Source: JACCSI01 sp035575715 (GTDB lineage Bacteria > Acidobacteriota > Vicinamibacteria > Vicinamibacterales > UBA2999). Taken from it: a DNA stretch of 64,000 nucleotides. The position numbers and the translations under genes are program-made. Positions within the stretch are counted from its first letter, which is position 1. Each line of letters begins with the position of its first letter. Below are positions 7,781 through 15,881 of the stretch, piece by piece. The stretch spans positions 186,001 through 250,000 of the forward strand of contig DATLXN010000006.1 of NCBI GenBank assembly GCA_035575715.1, written 5' to 3'. The notes under the pieces were generated by a model. It saw only the letters and a list, made by a program, of their open reading frames with translations. It ran no database searches and was not told the DNA's origin.

Positions 7781-8973
7781 AACGGTTTGGCTTGCACTCC
7801 ACGGTATGGGCGACCGCATCGACGCACTTCGTCGTCGACGCCTACGGCAACATGTACGCGCCGTTGCTGCCGCTGCTGATTCCGCAACTCGGCCTGTCGT
7901 TGAAGACGGTCGGGGTGCTGGCGATGTGCTATCAGCTGGCCAGTTCGGTCTCACAACTCGGATTCGGTACGCTCGCGGACCGGTGGCGGCCCCGGGTGCT
8001 GTTGATGGCCGGGCCGATTCTGTCAGTGGTCGTGCTGAGTGCCATCGGCACGGCAAGCAGCGTCCCGATGCTCGCCGCGCTATTGCTGATCGGCGGCCTC
8101 GGCGGTGCGGCATTCCACCCTCCGGCTGCGGCGCTGGTCCATTCAGTAGCCGGCGAACGCAAGGGCCTGGCAATGTCGACGCACATCTCCGGCGGGTCGC
8201 TCGGCTTTGCGCTGGCGCCGCTGGTGTTCGCGCCGGCGATCCTGATGCTTGGCCCGTCTCGCGCCTGGCTGGTCGCGATCCCCGGTCTGTTCGCGTTGAC
8301 CTATACACTGCGGCTGATTCGTCGCGTGCCGATTCCAACGCGCAGCCAGGGCCAGAGCTGGAGCGACCTGCGTCCCTACGCCAAACCACTCGGACTCCTT
8401 TACATCATTGTCGTGCTGCGGACGCTCACCGCGAACAGCCTGTCGGTGTTCCTGCCGGTGCTGTTGACGCGGCAGGGCATGGGGGTTGGCGAAGCGAGTG
8501 CGGCGGTCTCGTTCTATTTGTTCATCAGCACGGTCGGCGGATTTCTCGGCGGTCCGTTATCCGATTCCTACGGCGCGCGCCGCGTGATGATCTGGACACT
8601 GAGCGCGTCGGTCCCGTTTTTACTGGCTGGGCAGATGACTTCCGGTTGGACGCTGGCCGTCCTGACTTCCGTCGGCGGCTTTCTGCTGCAGTCAACGCTG
8701 CCAGTGAATGTGACCTTCGGGCAGCAGATTGCCCCGGTCAGCGCGGCGACCGTTTCGTCGTTGATGATGGGCTTTGCCTGGGGTGTCGGATCGCTGCTCG
8801 CCCCGGTCGTCGGCGTGATCGGTGACGCGCTCGGGCTGAATGTGGCCCTCTCGATCACCGCAGTCGTGCCGCTCCTCGCGGCGCTGTTCGCCCTCCCGCT
8901 GCCTCGAACAGTGCCGGGTGCCGTCGGCCCGGTCCCAGGTGGCCTACCGAGTGCGCTCGGACCCGAAGCCTGA
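7777..8973 (+). CDS. MFS transporter, fosmidomycin-resistance (Fsr)-like
   Basis: 398 residues with about twelve transmembrane segments. The N-terminal pattern TASTHFVVDAYGNMYAPLLP with the charged histidine and aspartate, the loop between TM2 and TM3 with DRWRPR, and GGAAFHPPAAALV in TM4 resemble the Fsr branch of the major facilitator superfamily, proton-driven drug exporters of the inner membrane. The ATG overlaps the murJ stop. The real substrate is unknown. The last residues run into Pro/Gly-rich sequence just before a CGACGAC array. Confidence 0.82.
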   Translation: MKRFGLHSTVWATASTHFVVDAYGNMYAPLLPLLIPQLGLSLKTVGVLAMCYQLASSVSQLGFGTLADRWRPRVLLMAGPILSVVVLSAIGTASSVPMLAALLLIGGLGGAAFHPPAAALVHSVAGERKGLAMSTHISGGSLGFALAPLVFAPAILMLGPSRAWLVAIPGLFALTYTLRLIRRVPIPTRSQGQSWSDLRPYAKPLGLLYIIVVLRTLTANSLSVFLPVLLTRQGMGVGEASAAVSFYLFISTVGGFLGGPLSDSYGARRVMIWTLSASVPFLLAGQMTSGWTLAVLTSVGGFLLQSTLPVNVTFGQQIAPVSAATVSSLMMGFAWGVGSLLAPVVGVIGDALGLNVALSITAVVPLLAALFALPLPRTVPGAVGPVPGGLPSALGPEA

Positions 8974-8980
8974 CGTTTGG

Positions 8981-9008
8981 CGACCGACGACCGACGACCG
9001 ACGACCGA
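8981..9008 (+). repeat. Heptamer tandem repeat (CGACGAC), about four units
   Basis: Three exact CGACGAC units (8985-9005) flanked by partial copies. It is the same unit as the array at 5416-5471 and again occupies the short gap upstream of a start codon, here that of the rhomboid gene at 9032. Confidence 0.92.
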
Positions 9009-9031
9009 TCCCGTGTAGTACGATCCTGCCG

Positions 9032-9793
9032 ATGGCCCGGCCTCCACGCTACAGCGACATGTCGTATTCCTTCGGACCAGGTCCGCTGTCGCCGGCGATC
9101 AAGATCCTCATCATCAGCAATGTCGTCGGGTTTCTTCTTTCCCTGATCGTGCCGGCCATCGTCTTGCGTCTGGCGGTGGTGCCGGCCAGCGTGTTCGAGC
9201 AATTCACGATCTGGCAAACGGTCACCTATATGTTCCTGCACGGTGGCCTGGGCCACCTGTTGATCAACATGTTGTCGCTGTGGATGTTCGGCACCGAGCT
9301 CGAGCGCAAGTGGGGTACGCGGTTTTTTACAAAGTATTACTTCGTCACCGGGATCGGCGCGGCCCTGATTACCCTACTGTGGTCGATCAGCGCGCTGCCG
9401 TTTGCCGAGGAGCTGTACTACAGCGCGATGATCGGCGCGTCCGGGGCGGTCTACGGCATTCTGCTCGCCTACGCGTTGTCGTTTCCGCATCGGCCGATCT
9501 ATCTGTATTTCGTCTTCCCTGTGCCGGCGAAGTACTTCGTGATGATCGTCGGAGCGATCGCCTTCTTCTCTTCAGTCGGCAGCGGCAGTGGTGGCGTGGC
9601 ACACACCGCGCATCTTGGCGGCCTGGTGGTTGGCTATCTCTATCTGAAGGGACTGGGCGGGCGTCCGCTCGACGAGCTCAAGTATCGATATCTGCGGTGG
9701 AGGATGAACCGCGCGCGAGGAAAATTCGGAGTCTACTCAGGCGGCAAAGACGACGACAGTTGGAAGAGCGACTGGAAGAAGCACATTCATTAG
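9032..9793 (+). CDS. Rhomboid family intramembrane serine protease
   Basis: 253 residues from ATG 9032 (a second in-frame ATG at 9059 is possible). About six membrane helices. The catalytic serine lies in GASGAVYG and the catalytic histidine in AHTAHLGGLVVGY near residue 195; LHGGLGHLLINMLSLW supplies the conserved HxxxN oxyanion region. Rhomboids cut transmembrane segments of other proteins inside the membrane. The C-terminal 45 residues are basic and probably cytosolic. It follows a heptamer repeat and is convergent with lemA. Confidence 0.92.
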   Translation: MARPPRYSDMSYSFGPGPLSPAIKILIISNVVGFLLSLIVPAIVLRLAVVPASVFEQFTIWQTVTYMFLHGGLGHLLINMLSLWMFGTELERKWGTRFFTKYYFVTGIGAALITLLWSISALPFAEELYYSAMIGASGAVYGILLAYALSFPHRPIYLYFVFPVPAKYFVMIVGAIAFFSSVGSGSGGVAHTAHLGGLVVGYLYLKGLGGRPLDELKYRYLRWRMNRARGKFGVYSGGKDDDSWKSDWKKHIH

Positions 9794-9800
9794 GCGCCGG

Positions 9801-9828
9801 GCATCAGGCCCCAGGGATCAGACCCCAA
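9801..9828 (+). repeat. Two degenerate 14-base repeats between convergent genes
   Basis: GCATCAGGCCCCAG is followed directly by GGATCAGACCCCAA (11 of 14 bases equal). Fourteen is twice the 7-base period of the other arrays. It fills the gap between the stop codons of the rhomboid and lemA genes. Confidence 0.6.
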
Positions 9829-10392
9829 TCACCTTCGGTCGAGATCCACCTTCGGGAGTGCGCGCTCTTCCTCGTTCTTGATCTCGAACAATTCGGCCGG
9901 TGGAAAATTGCCGAAGCCGGCGACGAGGTTGCCCGGGATCACTTGGGTCGCGGTGTTGTACTTGGTCACGACATCGTTGTAGAACTGCCGCGCGAAGCTG
10001 ACCTTGTTTTCGGTCGTGGTCAGTTCCTCCTGTAACCCGCGCACGTTTTGGTTCGCGGTCAGCTGCGGATAGTTCTCGACCACCGCGAAGAGCCGGCCGA
10101 GCGTTTGTGACACTTCGCTTTCCTTCACCGCCGCGTCGGCCGGACCGGTGGCCGTTGTGGCGCGATTGCGCGCGCTGACCACCGCTTCGAGCGTGTCTCG
10201 TTCAAAGTCCATTGCCCCGCGGACGGTTGACACCAGATTGGGAATCAGATCGTGACGCCGCTTCAGTTGCACGTCGATCTGGCGCCAGCCGTTCTGCACC
10301 TGGTTGCGTAACCGGACCAGGCGGTTGTAAATCCCGATCGCCGACAACGCCATCCCGACAACGATCGCGAAGGTGACAAGGACGCTAATCAA
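9829..10392 (-). CDS. lemA: LemA family protein
   Basis: 187 residues. One N-terminal membrane helix, then the LemA core: IYNRLVRLRNQVQNGWRQID, LKRRHDLIPNLVSTVRG, and the conserved ENYPQLTANQNVRGLQEEL with TENKVSFARQFYND. The start appears to be TTG at 10392, overlapping the end of the upstream cupin gene by eight bases; the next in-frame ATG would remove most of the membrane helix. LemA proteins are membrane-anchored helical bundles of unclear function, often paired with TPM-domain proteins, which are absent here. Confidence 0.88.
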   Translation of the reverse strand: MISVLVTFAIVVGMALSAIGIYNRLVRLRNQVQNGWRQIDVQLKRRHDLIPNLVSTVRGAMDFERDTLEAVVSARNRATTATGPADAAVKESEVSQTLGRLFAVVENYPQLTANQNVRGLQEELTTTENKVSFARQFYNDVVTKYNTATQVIPGNLVAGFGNFPPAELFEIKNEEERALPKVDLDRR

Positions 10393-10762
10393 CTTTGGTT
10401 TTTTCCTGGAAGTACGAATCGGTGCCGTCGAGCCAGTCCTGGCGGATCGGGCTGAAGAGATCGAGCTCGAAGGTGTCTTCGAGGGCTTCCGCCTGATGGG
10501 GCACCCAGGATGGGATGTGCAGCACTTCGCCCTCGCGCACGGTAATTTCCTCGCCGTTGATCAGGAACTTGAGCGCGCCCTGCAGGATGTAGGTCATCTG
10601 CTCGCTCTCGTGCGAATGCATCGGCACCAGTGCCCCGCGCTTGAGATAGATCTGCGCGAGCATTTCTCGTTCACCGGTGACCACCTTTCGCGAGATCATC
10701 TCGGTCACTTTGTCGAGCGCGATCTCGTCCCATCGATGCAGGCGAACTGCCATTTTGTTCAT
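10385..10762 (-). CDS. Small cupin-domain protein
   Basis: 125 residues forming a single cupin barrel. Metal-binding motif 1 is visible as HSHESEQMTYILQG (residues 49-62) and motif 2 as GEVLHIPSWVPHQAEAL, supplying the usual two His, Glu and third His. Such proteins may be metal-dependent isomerases, dioxygenases or ligand sensors; nothing identifies the substrate. ATG 10762 is chosen; a second ATG three codons later is possible. It has its own extended -10 promoter and precedes lemA, which it overlaps. Confidence 0.82.
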   Translation of the reverse strand: MNKMAVRLHRWDEIALDKVTEMISRKVVTGEREMLAQIYLKRGALVPMHSHESEQMTYILQGALKFLINGEEITVREGEVLHIPSWVPHQAEALEDTFELDLFSPIRQDWLDGTDSYFQEKTKVD

Positions 10763-10795
10763 AGGTAACTGCCGATCGTGAATGAGTTGGCGCGG

Positions 10796-10804
10796 ATTAT
10801 AGCA
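10796..10804 (-). promoter_or_regulatory. Extended -10 promoter for the cupin-lemA pair
   Basis: On the minus strand this reads TGC then TATAAT, a perfect extended -10, 33 bases before the ATG at 10762. It is back-to-back with an identical box on the plus strand at 10816-10824. Confidence 0.7.
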
Positions 10805-10815
10805 CCCACCCCGAA

Positions 10816-10824
10816 TGCTATAAT
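10816..10824 (+). promoter_or_regulatory. Extended -10 promoter for the E1 dehydrogenase gene
   Basis: TGC then TATAAT, ending nine bases before ATG 10834, so the transcript would have almost no leader. It mirrors the minus-strand box at 10796-10804. Confidence 0.72.
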
Positions 10825-10833
10825 TCCGCTGCT

Positions 10834-12996
10834 ATGAAGGGATCGACGCTCGCAAACGGCTCCGAAACGCGCCGCTCATCGGCCACGGCGGTGACCTCGC
10901 CTGAGCACGCGTGGCAGGGCCTGACGCGCGACGATCTGGTGCGCTCGTATCGTACGATGCTGCTGTCGCGGCGCCTCGACGACAAAGAGATCCAACTCAA
11001 GAACCAGAGTCTGATTTTTTTTCAAATCAGCGGCGCCGGCCACGAAGCGGTCCTGACTGCGGCTGGTATGCACCTGCGCGCCGGCTATGACTGGTTCTAT
11101 CCCTATTACCGCGATCGGGCGCTCTGCCTGACGCTGGGCATGACGCCGCTGGAAATGCTGTTGGCGGCGGTGGGCGCCAAAGACGATCCCAACTCGGGTG
11201 GCCGGCAGATGCCGTCGCACTGGGGTCATGCCAAATTGAACATTCCGTCGCAAGGCAGCCCGACCGGCACGCAGTGTTTGCAGGCCATTGGCTGTGCTGA
11301 GGCGGCATTCCTCTACGATCGCATTACCGACATCCCGGACCGCGCCGAGCGATTCCACGCGGATGAAATCACCTACGTCTCGATCGGTGAAGGCGCCACC
11401 AGTGAAGGCGAATTCTGGGAGTCGCTCAACACCGCCTGCACCCGCTGCGTCCCTGCCCTTTACCTGATCGAAGACAACGGCTACGCGATTTCAGTGCCCG
11501 TCGAAGTGCAGACGCCCGGCGGTGACGTCAGCAAGCTGGTCGAATCGTTTCCCAATCTGAAGGTGCTCCGTTGCGACGGCACGGATTTCCTCGACAGCTA
11601 TCGCACGCTCGGCGAAGCGGTGGCATGGGTCCGTCGCGAACGCAAGCCGGCATTCGTCCACGCCAAAGTCATTCGCCCCTACTCGCACTCGTTGTCGGAC
11701 GACGAACGGTTATACAAGACGCCGGAGGAACGCGAACAGGAATCGCGGCGCGATCCGATCACCCGGATGAAGCAGTTCCTGTTGAGCGAAGGTGCGATCA
11801 CGGACGCCGAACTGGCGTCAATTGCCGCTGATGTCGATCGTGAAATCGCCGAAGCGACCAATGCCGCGCTCGCCGCTCCGAAGCCCGGCGTGGAGACCGC
11901 CGACTGGTATGTCTACTCGCCGGACGTCGATCCCACTTCGTCCGCGTTCGACACGCCGGCGCAGACCGAGGGGAAACCGGACACCATGGTCTCGGCGATC
12001 AATCGCACGCTCAAGGACGAAATGGCGCGCGATGCGCGCATTGTGGTCTTTGGCGAGGATGTCGCCGACGCCAGCAAGGTCAGCGCCCTGCAGCACGTGT
12101 CGGGCAAGGGCGGCGTGTTCAAGGTGACGCATGGCCTGCAGCGACAGTTTGGTGCGGAGCGGGTGTTCAACTCGCCACTCGCCGAAGCCAACATCATCGG
12201 CCGCGCGGTCGGGATGGCTACCCGGGGGCTGAAGCCGGTCGTCGAGATCCAGTTCTTCGATTACATCTGGCCGGCGATGATGCAGCTCAAAGATGAGATG
12301 TCGATGCTGCGCTACCGCTCAGCAAACAACTTCTCGTGTCCGATGGTGGTGCGCGTGCCGATCGGCGGCTACCTGCGCGGCGGCGCGCCGTATCATAGCC
12401 AATCGGGCGTCAGCATTTTCGCGCACTGCCCCGGGATCAGGATCGTGTTCCCGTCCAATGCGCTCGACGCCGCCGGACTGCTGCGCACTTCGATCCGCTG
12501 CGCCGACCCAGTGCTGTTCCTCGAACACAAACATCTGTATCGGCAGACCTACAACAAGGGCGTGTACCCGGGTTCGGAGTACATGATTCCGTTTGGCAAA
12601 GGCGCGCTGCGCCGTGAAGGCAGCGACGTCGTGGTACTGACGTGGGGGGCATTAACGCAACGCTCGATCCTGGCGGCCCAGCAGGCCGAGAAAGACGGGA
12701 TCAGCGCCGCGGTGTTCGACCTGCGCACGATCATGCCGTATGACTGGGACGGCATTGCCGACCTGGTCAAGAAAACCAATCGCGTGATCATCGCGCACGA
12801 GGACCAGCTGACCTGCGGGTTCGGCGCTGAGATCGCCGCGCGAATCAGCGACGAGTTGTTCGAACACCTCGACGCGCCGATCAAGCGGGTGGCGGCAATG
12901 GACTGCCCGGTCGCCTATTGCCCGGCCCTCGAGGAAGTCATCCTGCCGCAGTCGGCTGACGTGCTGCAGGCGATTCGGGACACGGCGAAGTACTGA
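10834..12996 (+). CDS. Fused alpha-beta 2-oxoacid dehydrogenase E1 component (branched-chain type)
   Basis: 720 residues combining both E1 subunits in one chain. Residues about 30-370 are the alpha part with the thiamine diphosphate motif from GEGATSEGEFWESLN to the DNGYAIS end near 215. Residues about 383-720 are the beta part, with VVFGEDVAD, FNSPLAEANIIGRAVGMA and LFLEHKHLYRQ. The enzyme would decarboxylate a 2-oxoacid, probably a branched-chain keto acid, and pass the acyl group to a lipoyl E2. No E2 or E3 gene is nearby, although lipB lies in the window at 63.3 kb. Fused E1 proteins are known from several phyla. Substrate preference is inferred. Confidence 0.88.
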   Translation: MKGSTLANGSETRRSSATAVTSPEHAWQGLTRDDLVRSYRTMLLSRRLDDKEIQLKNQSLIFFQISGAGHEAVLTAAGMHLRAGYDWFYPYYRDRALCLTLGMTPLEMLLAAVGAKDDPNSGGRQMPSHWGHAKLNIPSQGSPTGTQCLQAIGCAEAAFLYDRITDIPDRAERFHADEITYVSIGEGATSEGEFWESLNTACTRCVPALYLIEDNGYAISVPVEVQTPGGDVSKLVESFPNLKVLRCDGTDFLDSYRTLGEAVAWVRRERKPAFVHAKVIRPYSHSLSDDERLYKTPEEREQESRRDPITRMKQFLLSEGAITDAELASIAADVDREIAEATNAALAAPKPGVETADWYVYSPDVDPTSSAFDTPAQTEGKPDTMVSAINRTLKDEMARDARIVVFGEDVADASKVSALQHVSGKGGVFKVTHGLQRQFGAERVFNSPLAEANIIGRAVGMATRGLKPVVEIQFFDYIWPAMMQLKDEMSMLRYRSANNFSCPMVVRVPIGGYLRGGAPYHSQSGVSIFAHCPGIRIVFPSNALDAAGLLRTSIRCADPVLFLEHKHLYRQTYNKGVYPGSEYMIPFGKGALRREGSDVVVLTWGALTQRSILAAQQAEKDGISAAVFDLRTIMPYDWDGIADLVKKTNRVIIAHEDQLTCGFGAEIAARISDELFEHLDAPIKRVAAMDCPVAYCPALEEVILPQSADVLQAIRDTAKY

Positions 12997-13120
12997 CGAC
13001 GAAGACGAAAGACGAAACGTCGCCACAGAGACACAGAGAACCGGGGGTAACGCTGTGGCTCGCAAGCAGTTGGGTTTTCTTCTCGCCTTTTTTCTTTTCG
13101 TCTTTTTTCTTTCGTCTTTG
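12997..13120 (+). repeat. Nested inverted repeat element overlapping the next gene's signal sequence
   Basis: An outer left arm of GACGAAA-type heptamers (12997-13018) is matched by a polypyrimidine right arm with TTTCGTC units (about 13090-13120). Inside it, GCCACAG (13022-13028) pairs with CTGTGGC (13053-13059). The GTG start of the next gene sits inside the inner right arm, and the outer right arm encodes the hydrophobic core of its signal peptide. An 8-base repeat CACAGAGA lies at about 13024-13039. Confidence 0.75.
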
Positions 13121-14113
13121 CCGCGGCTCGCGGCGACGCAGACACCCGCGCCCAGTCCCGGTCGCGTTGAAACCCTCCGCGCCGTCGGTGGACTCCCTCC
13201 GAATATCTGCAACCAGTTTCGCGACCCGATCGGGCTCCAGCAGACCGCCACTGGTGTGTATTACGTGTTCGATCGCCGCGGCCACGCGGTCTACAGCATC
13301 GACCCGAACGGCACAGCGACTCGGAAGGTTGTCGAGATCGGCGGCGAAGAAGGTCGCCTGCTCCAGCCCACGGCGTTTGACGTCGCCCCCGATGGCACAT
13401 TCATCGTCGCTGACGCACCCAATGGGCGGGAGCGCCTGCAGGTGTTCGATTTCGCAGGCGTGTGGAAAACCGGTTTCACTTTGCCCGGTCGGGCGCAAAC
13501 GCGCATTGGCATTGGTGGACTCGGGCTCGGTGGCGTCAGCACGCTTGCCTTTCTCGGCAACGGCGTGGCGCTGAATCAACCCGAAACGGGATCGCTGATT
13601 ACCGAGTACGGCCTGGCTGGCACACCGGTGCGCAGTATCGGCGTGTTGCGCCCGTCCGGTCACGAAGGCGATCGGCAACTGCATCTGGCGATGAATACCG
13701 GGATTCCTGTTCCTCATCCCGGCGGCGGATACTACTTTGTCTTCTATGCCGGTGCGCCGGCATTCCGCCGTTACGATGCGCGCGGCGCGCTGCTCTACGA
13801 ACGCGTGATCCAGGGGCGTGAGCTGGATCCGGTGATCGAGCAGATGCCGAAGAGGTGGCCGCGCCGCACCGTCGATGGTACCGAAGTGCCGCTCGTGGTG
13901 CCGACCGTGCGAACAGCTGCCGCTGATCGCACCGGCCATCTGTGGATCTCGTTTCTGACGCCGTATACCTACGTCTTCGATAGTGATGGCGAAAAGGTGC
14001 GGACCGTGCAATTCCGTGCAGCCGGGGTGGTGACGCCGAGCAGCGTGTTCTTTACCAGGAATGATCGGGCACTGGTCACACCGGGCTGTTACGAATTCGC
14101 CTTCCGCGAGTAA
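13055..14113 (+). CDS. Secreted beta-propeller-like protein (NHL/SMP-30 type repeats)
   Basis: 352 residues beginning with a signal peptide whose core is almost only Leu and Phe (residues 6-22), cut near AATQ. The rest shows repeating strand patterns such as GVYYVFDRRGHAVYSIDPNG, LQPTAFDVAPDGTFIVAD and a late GHLWISF segment, as in six-bladed beta-propellers. The GTG at 13055 follows a GGGGG-containing ribosome site. No catalytic motif was recognised. The start codon and signal peptide are encoded by a repeat element (12997-13120), so the export signal may have been acquired from repeat DNA. Confidence 0.72.
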   Translation: MARKQLGFLLAFFLFVFFLSSLPRLAATQTPAPSPGRVETLRAVGGLPPNICNQFRDPIGLQQTATGVYYVFDRRGHAVYSIDPNGTATRKVVEIGGEEGRLLQPTAFDVAPDGTFIVADAPNGRERLQVFDFAGVWKTGFTLPGRAQTRIGIGGLGLGGVSTLAFLGNGVALNQPETGSLITEYGLAGTPVRSIGVLRPSGHEGDRQLHLAMNTGIPVPHPGGGYYFVFYAGAPAFRRYDARGALLYERVIQGRELDPVIEQMPKRWPRRTVDGTEVPLVVPTVRTAAADRTGHLWISFLTPYTYVFDSDGEKVRTVQFRAAGVVTPSSVFFTRNDRALVTPGCYEFAFRE

Positions 14114-14116
14114 AAT
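14111..14116 (+). promoter_or_regulatory. Possible -10 box (TAAAAT)
   Basis: TAAAAT overlaps the stop codon of the preceding gene and ends 14 bases before the ATG at 14131. The spacing is like that of other promoters in the window, but there is no TGN extension and no clear -35. Confidence 0.35.
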
Positions 14117-14130
14117 GGAAGGTTCTATCC

Positions 14131-15174
14131 ATGCCACGGCTCCTCCCACTCCTCTGTGTTGTCCTGCTGGCTGCGGCCTGCTCGTCGCCGACGGCGCCGA
14201 CGGCGCCGGCGCCGCCCCCGCCGACACCGATCGTGGTGACACCTCCGGCGCCGACACCGACGCCGCCTGCCGATCAGCGGCCGGCGCTGACCATCGCCTG
14301 TCCGGCAGCCGTCGCCGGGATCACGACAACCGGGGCGCCAGTAGCCGCGACGTTTACGACGCCGACCGCAACGGGTGGAGTAGCCCCGGCCAGCGTCACC
14401 TGTTCACCGGCATCGGGCACGCTGTTTCCCGTCGGTACCACGACCGTGACGTGCCGAGCCACCGATAACGCCGCGCAGACCGCCAGCTGCACGTTTCCGG
14501 TGACCATCACCGCCGCCATTCCGCAATTGTCGCGGACGAAGTTCCTCGCCTTCGGCGACAGCATGACTGCCGGCGAAGTCAGCATCCCGACATCGGGTCG
14601 TCTCAGTGACGGGTCACCGGTGTTCCGCTTGGTGGTGATCCCGTCAGCGTCGTATCCGACGCAATTGACCAGTCTGTTGCGCGCGCGCTACACGACGCAA
14701 GCGTCGAGCATCCAGGTCACCAATGCCGGAGTCCCTGGGGAATGGGCCGAGGATGGCGCCAAGCGGTTCCCGGCCCTGATGGTGACGCTGCGCCCGGAGG
14801 CGGTGTTCCTGCTCGAGGGGTACAACGAGCTGGGCGCGCTGGGACAACTCGGCGTCGCGCGCGCGACGGCGGGGCTGGACACGATGGCCAAGGAAGCCCG
14901 CCTCCGCAACGCGCGGGTGTTCATTGCGACGCTGCCGCCACCACGAACGACCGGCAAGAATTTGATCCCGGCCGTTCTCGTGTCCTCGCTCAACGACCAG
15001 ATTCGGCGGACCGCCGCCGGTGAAGGGGCCGTGCTGGTTGACCTCTACGCGGCGATGAGTGCCGACATCAATCGTTACATTAGCGCCGATGGACTTCATC
15101 CGACCGAAGAGGGCTACCGCAAGATGGCGGAAATTTTCGCAAACGCAGTGCGCGCGAATCTGGAAATCAGGTAG
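14131..15174 (+). CDS. SGNH/GDSL-hydrolase lipoprotein with HYR-like domain
   Basis: 347 residues. A lipoprotein signal ends in the lipobox LAAAC, followed by a Pro/Thr-rich linker (residues about 20-50), a HYR/Ig-like domain (about 52-130, with PVGTTTVTCRATDNA) and an SGNH hydrolase domain. Hydrolase block I is FGDSMTAGE with the nucleophile Ser near residue 149, and the last block is DGLHPTEEGY with the Asp-x-x-His pair; block II Gly and block III Asn fall in GVPGEWA and EGYNELG. It probably acts on surface polysaccharide esters or lipids outside the inner membrane; the substrate is unknown. Confidence 0.83.
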   Translation: MPRLLPLLCVVLLAAACSSPTAPTAPAPPPPTPIVVTPPAPTPTPPADQRPALTIACPAAVAGITTTGAPVAATFTTPTATGGVAPASVTCSPASGTLFPVGTTTVTCRATDNAAQTASCTFPVTITAAIPQLSRTKFLAFGDSMTAGEVSIPTSGRLSDGSPVFRLVVIPSASYPTQLTSLLRARYTTQASSIQVTNAGVPGEWAEDGAKRFPALMVTLRPEAVFLLEGYNELGALGQLGVARATAGLDTMAKEARLRNARVFIATLPPPRTTGKNLIPAVLVSSLNDQIRRTAAGEGAVLVDLYAAMSADINRYISADGLHPTEEGYRKMAEIFANAVRANLEIR

Positions 15175-15197
15175 TCAGCCACGCGGCGAAACGCCGG

Positions 15198-15246
15198 TTG
15201 ACATGCACCGTGCCCGCAGCACAAAATGAATGAACGTTCATTCATT
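15198..15246 (+). promoter_or_regulatory. fad operon promoter with overlapping palindromic operator
   Basis: A consensus -35 TTGACA (15198-15203), an 18-base spacer and CAAAAT as -10 (15222-15227) precede the TetR gene. A perfect 22-bp palindrome at 15225-15246, core TGAATGAACGTTCATTCA, covers the -10 and the likely transcription start. It resembles the TGAATGA-spacer-TCATTCA operators of FadR-type TetR repressors of fatty-acid degradation. Autorepression of the whole operon, relieved by long-chain acyl-CoA, is inferred. Confidence 0.82.
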
Positions 15247-15254
15247 GCCCCTGC

Positions 15255-15881
15255 ATGCCAGCAACTGCTCGACGACTCTCCCCAGCACGATCTGCCGCAG
15301 CGCCGGTCGATAAGCGCGATGCCATTCTCAAGGCCGCGACGCAGGTCTTCGCGCGCAACGGCTTCTTTCAGTCACAGGTCGCCGACATCGCCCGCGCCGC
15401 GGGGGTGGCCGCGGGGACGGTGTATCTCTACTTCCGCAGTAAAGACGACCTGCTGGTGTCGTTATTCGAGCGCACGATGCAAGAGGCCATTGCCGAGGGC
15501 CGCGCGGCGCTCGACGGATTGACCGATCCGGCTTCGCGACTGACCAAGATTGCGCGACTGCATCTCGAGCGGTTGGGTCGCGATCGCGATCTCGCAGTCG
15601 TCTTTCAGGTCGAACTGCGCCAGTCGACCAAATTCATGGAACAGTTCTCCTCCACGTATCTGCGCGATTACCTTGGGTTGATTCGCGAAACAATTGCCGA
15701 CGGGCAAGCCAGTGGCGTCTTTCGTACCACGTTCAACCCGACCATCGCCGCCAAGGTGTTCTTTGGCGCGCTCGACGAGATGGCGACCAACTGGGTCCTC
15801 AGCCGCCGCCGCTATTCACTGATCGCTGAAGCCGACGCGGTCGTTGACCTCTTTGTCCGTGGGGTCGGAGCAAAGCGATGA
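15255..15881 (+). CDS. TetR family regulator of the fatty-acid degradation operon (FadR-like)
   Basis: 208 residues. The N-terminal helix-turn-helix is clear: DAILKAATQVFARNGF, then VADIARAAGVAAGTVYLYFRSKDDLL (residues about 41-66), where the recognition helix contains TVYLYF. The C-terminal domain would bind an acyl-CoA ligand. It is the first gene of a beta-oxidation operon, its stop overlaps the fadN start (ATGA), and its promoter holds a perfect palindrome. It is functionally comparable to Bacillus FadR, although sequence identity cannot be measured here. Confidence 0.88.
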   Translation: MPATARRLSPARSAAAPVDKRDAILKAATQVFARNGFFQSQVADIARAAGVAAGTVYLYFRSKDDLLVSLFERTMQEAIAEGRAALDGLTDPASRLTKIARLHLERLGRDRDLAVVFQVELRQSTKFMEQFSSTYLRDYLGLIRETIADGQASGVFRTTFNPTIAAKVFFGALDEMATNWVLSRRRYSLIAEADAVVDLFVRGVGAKR

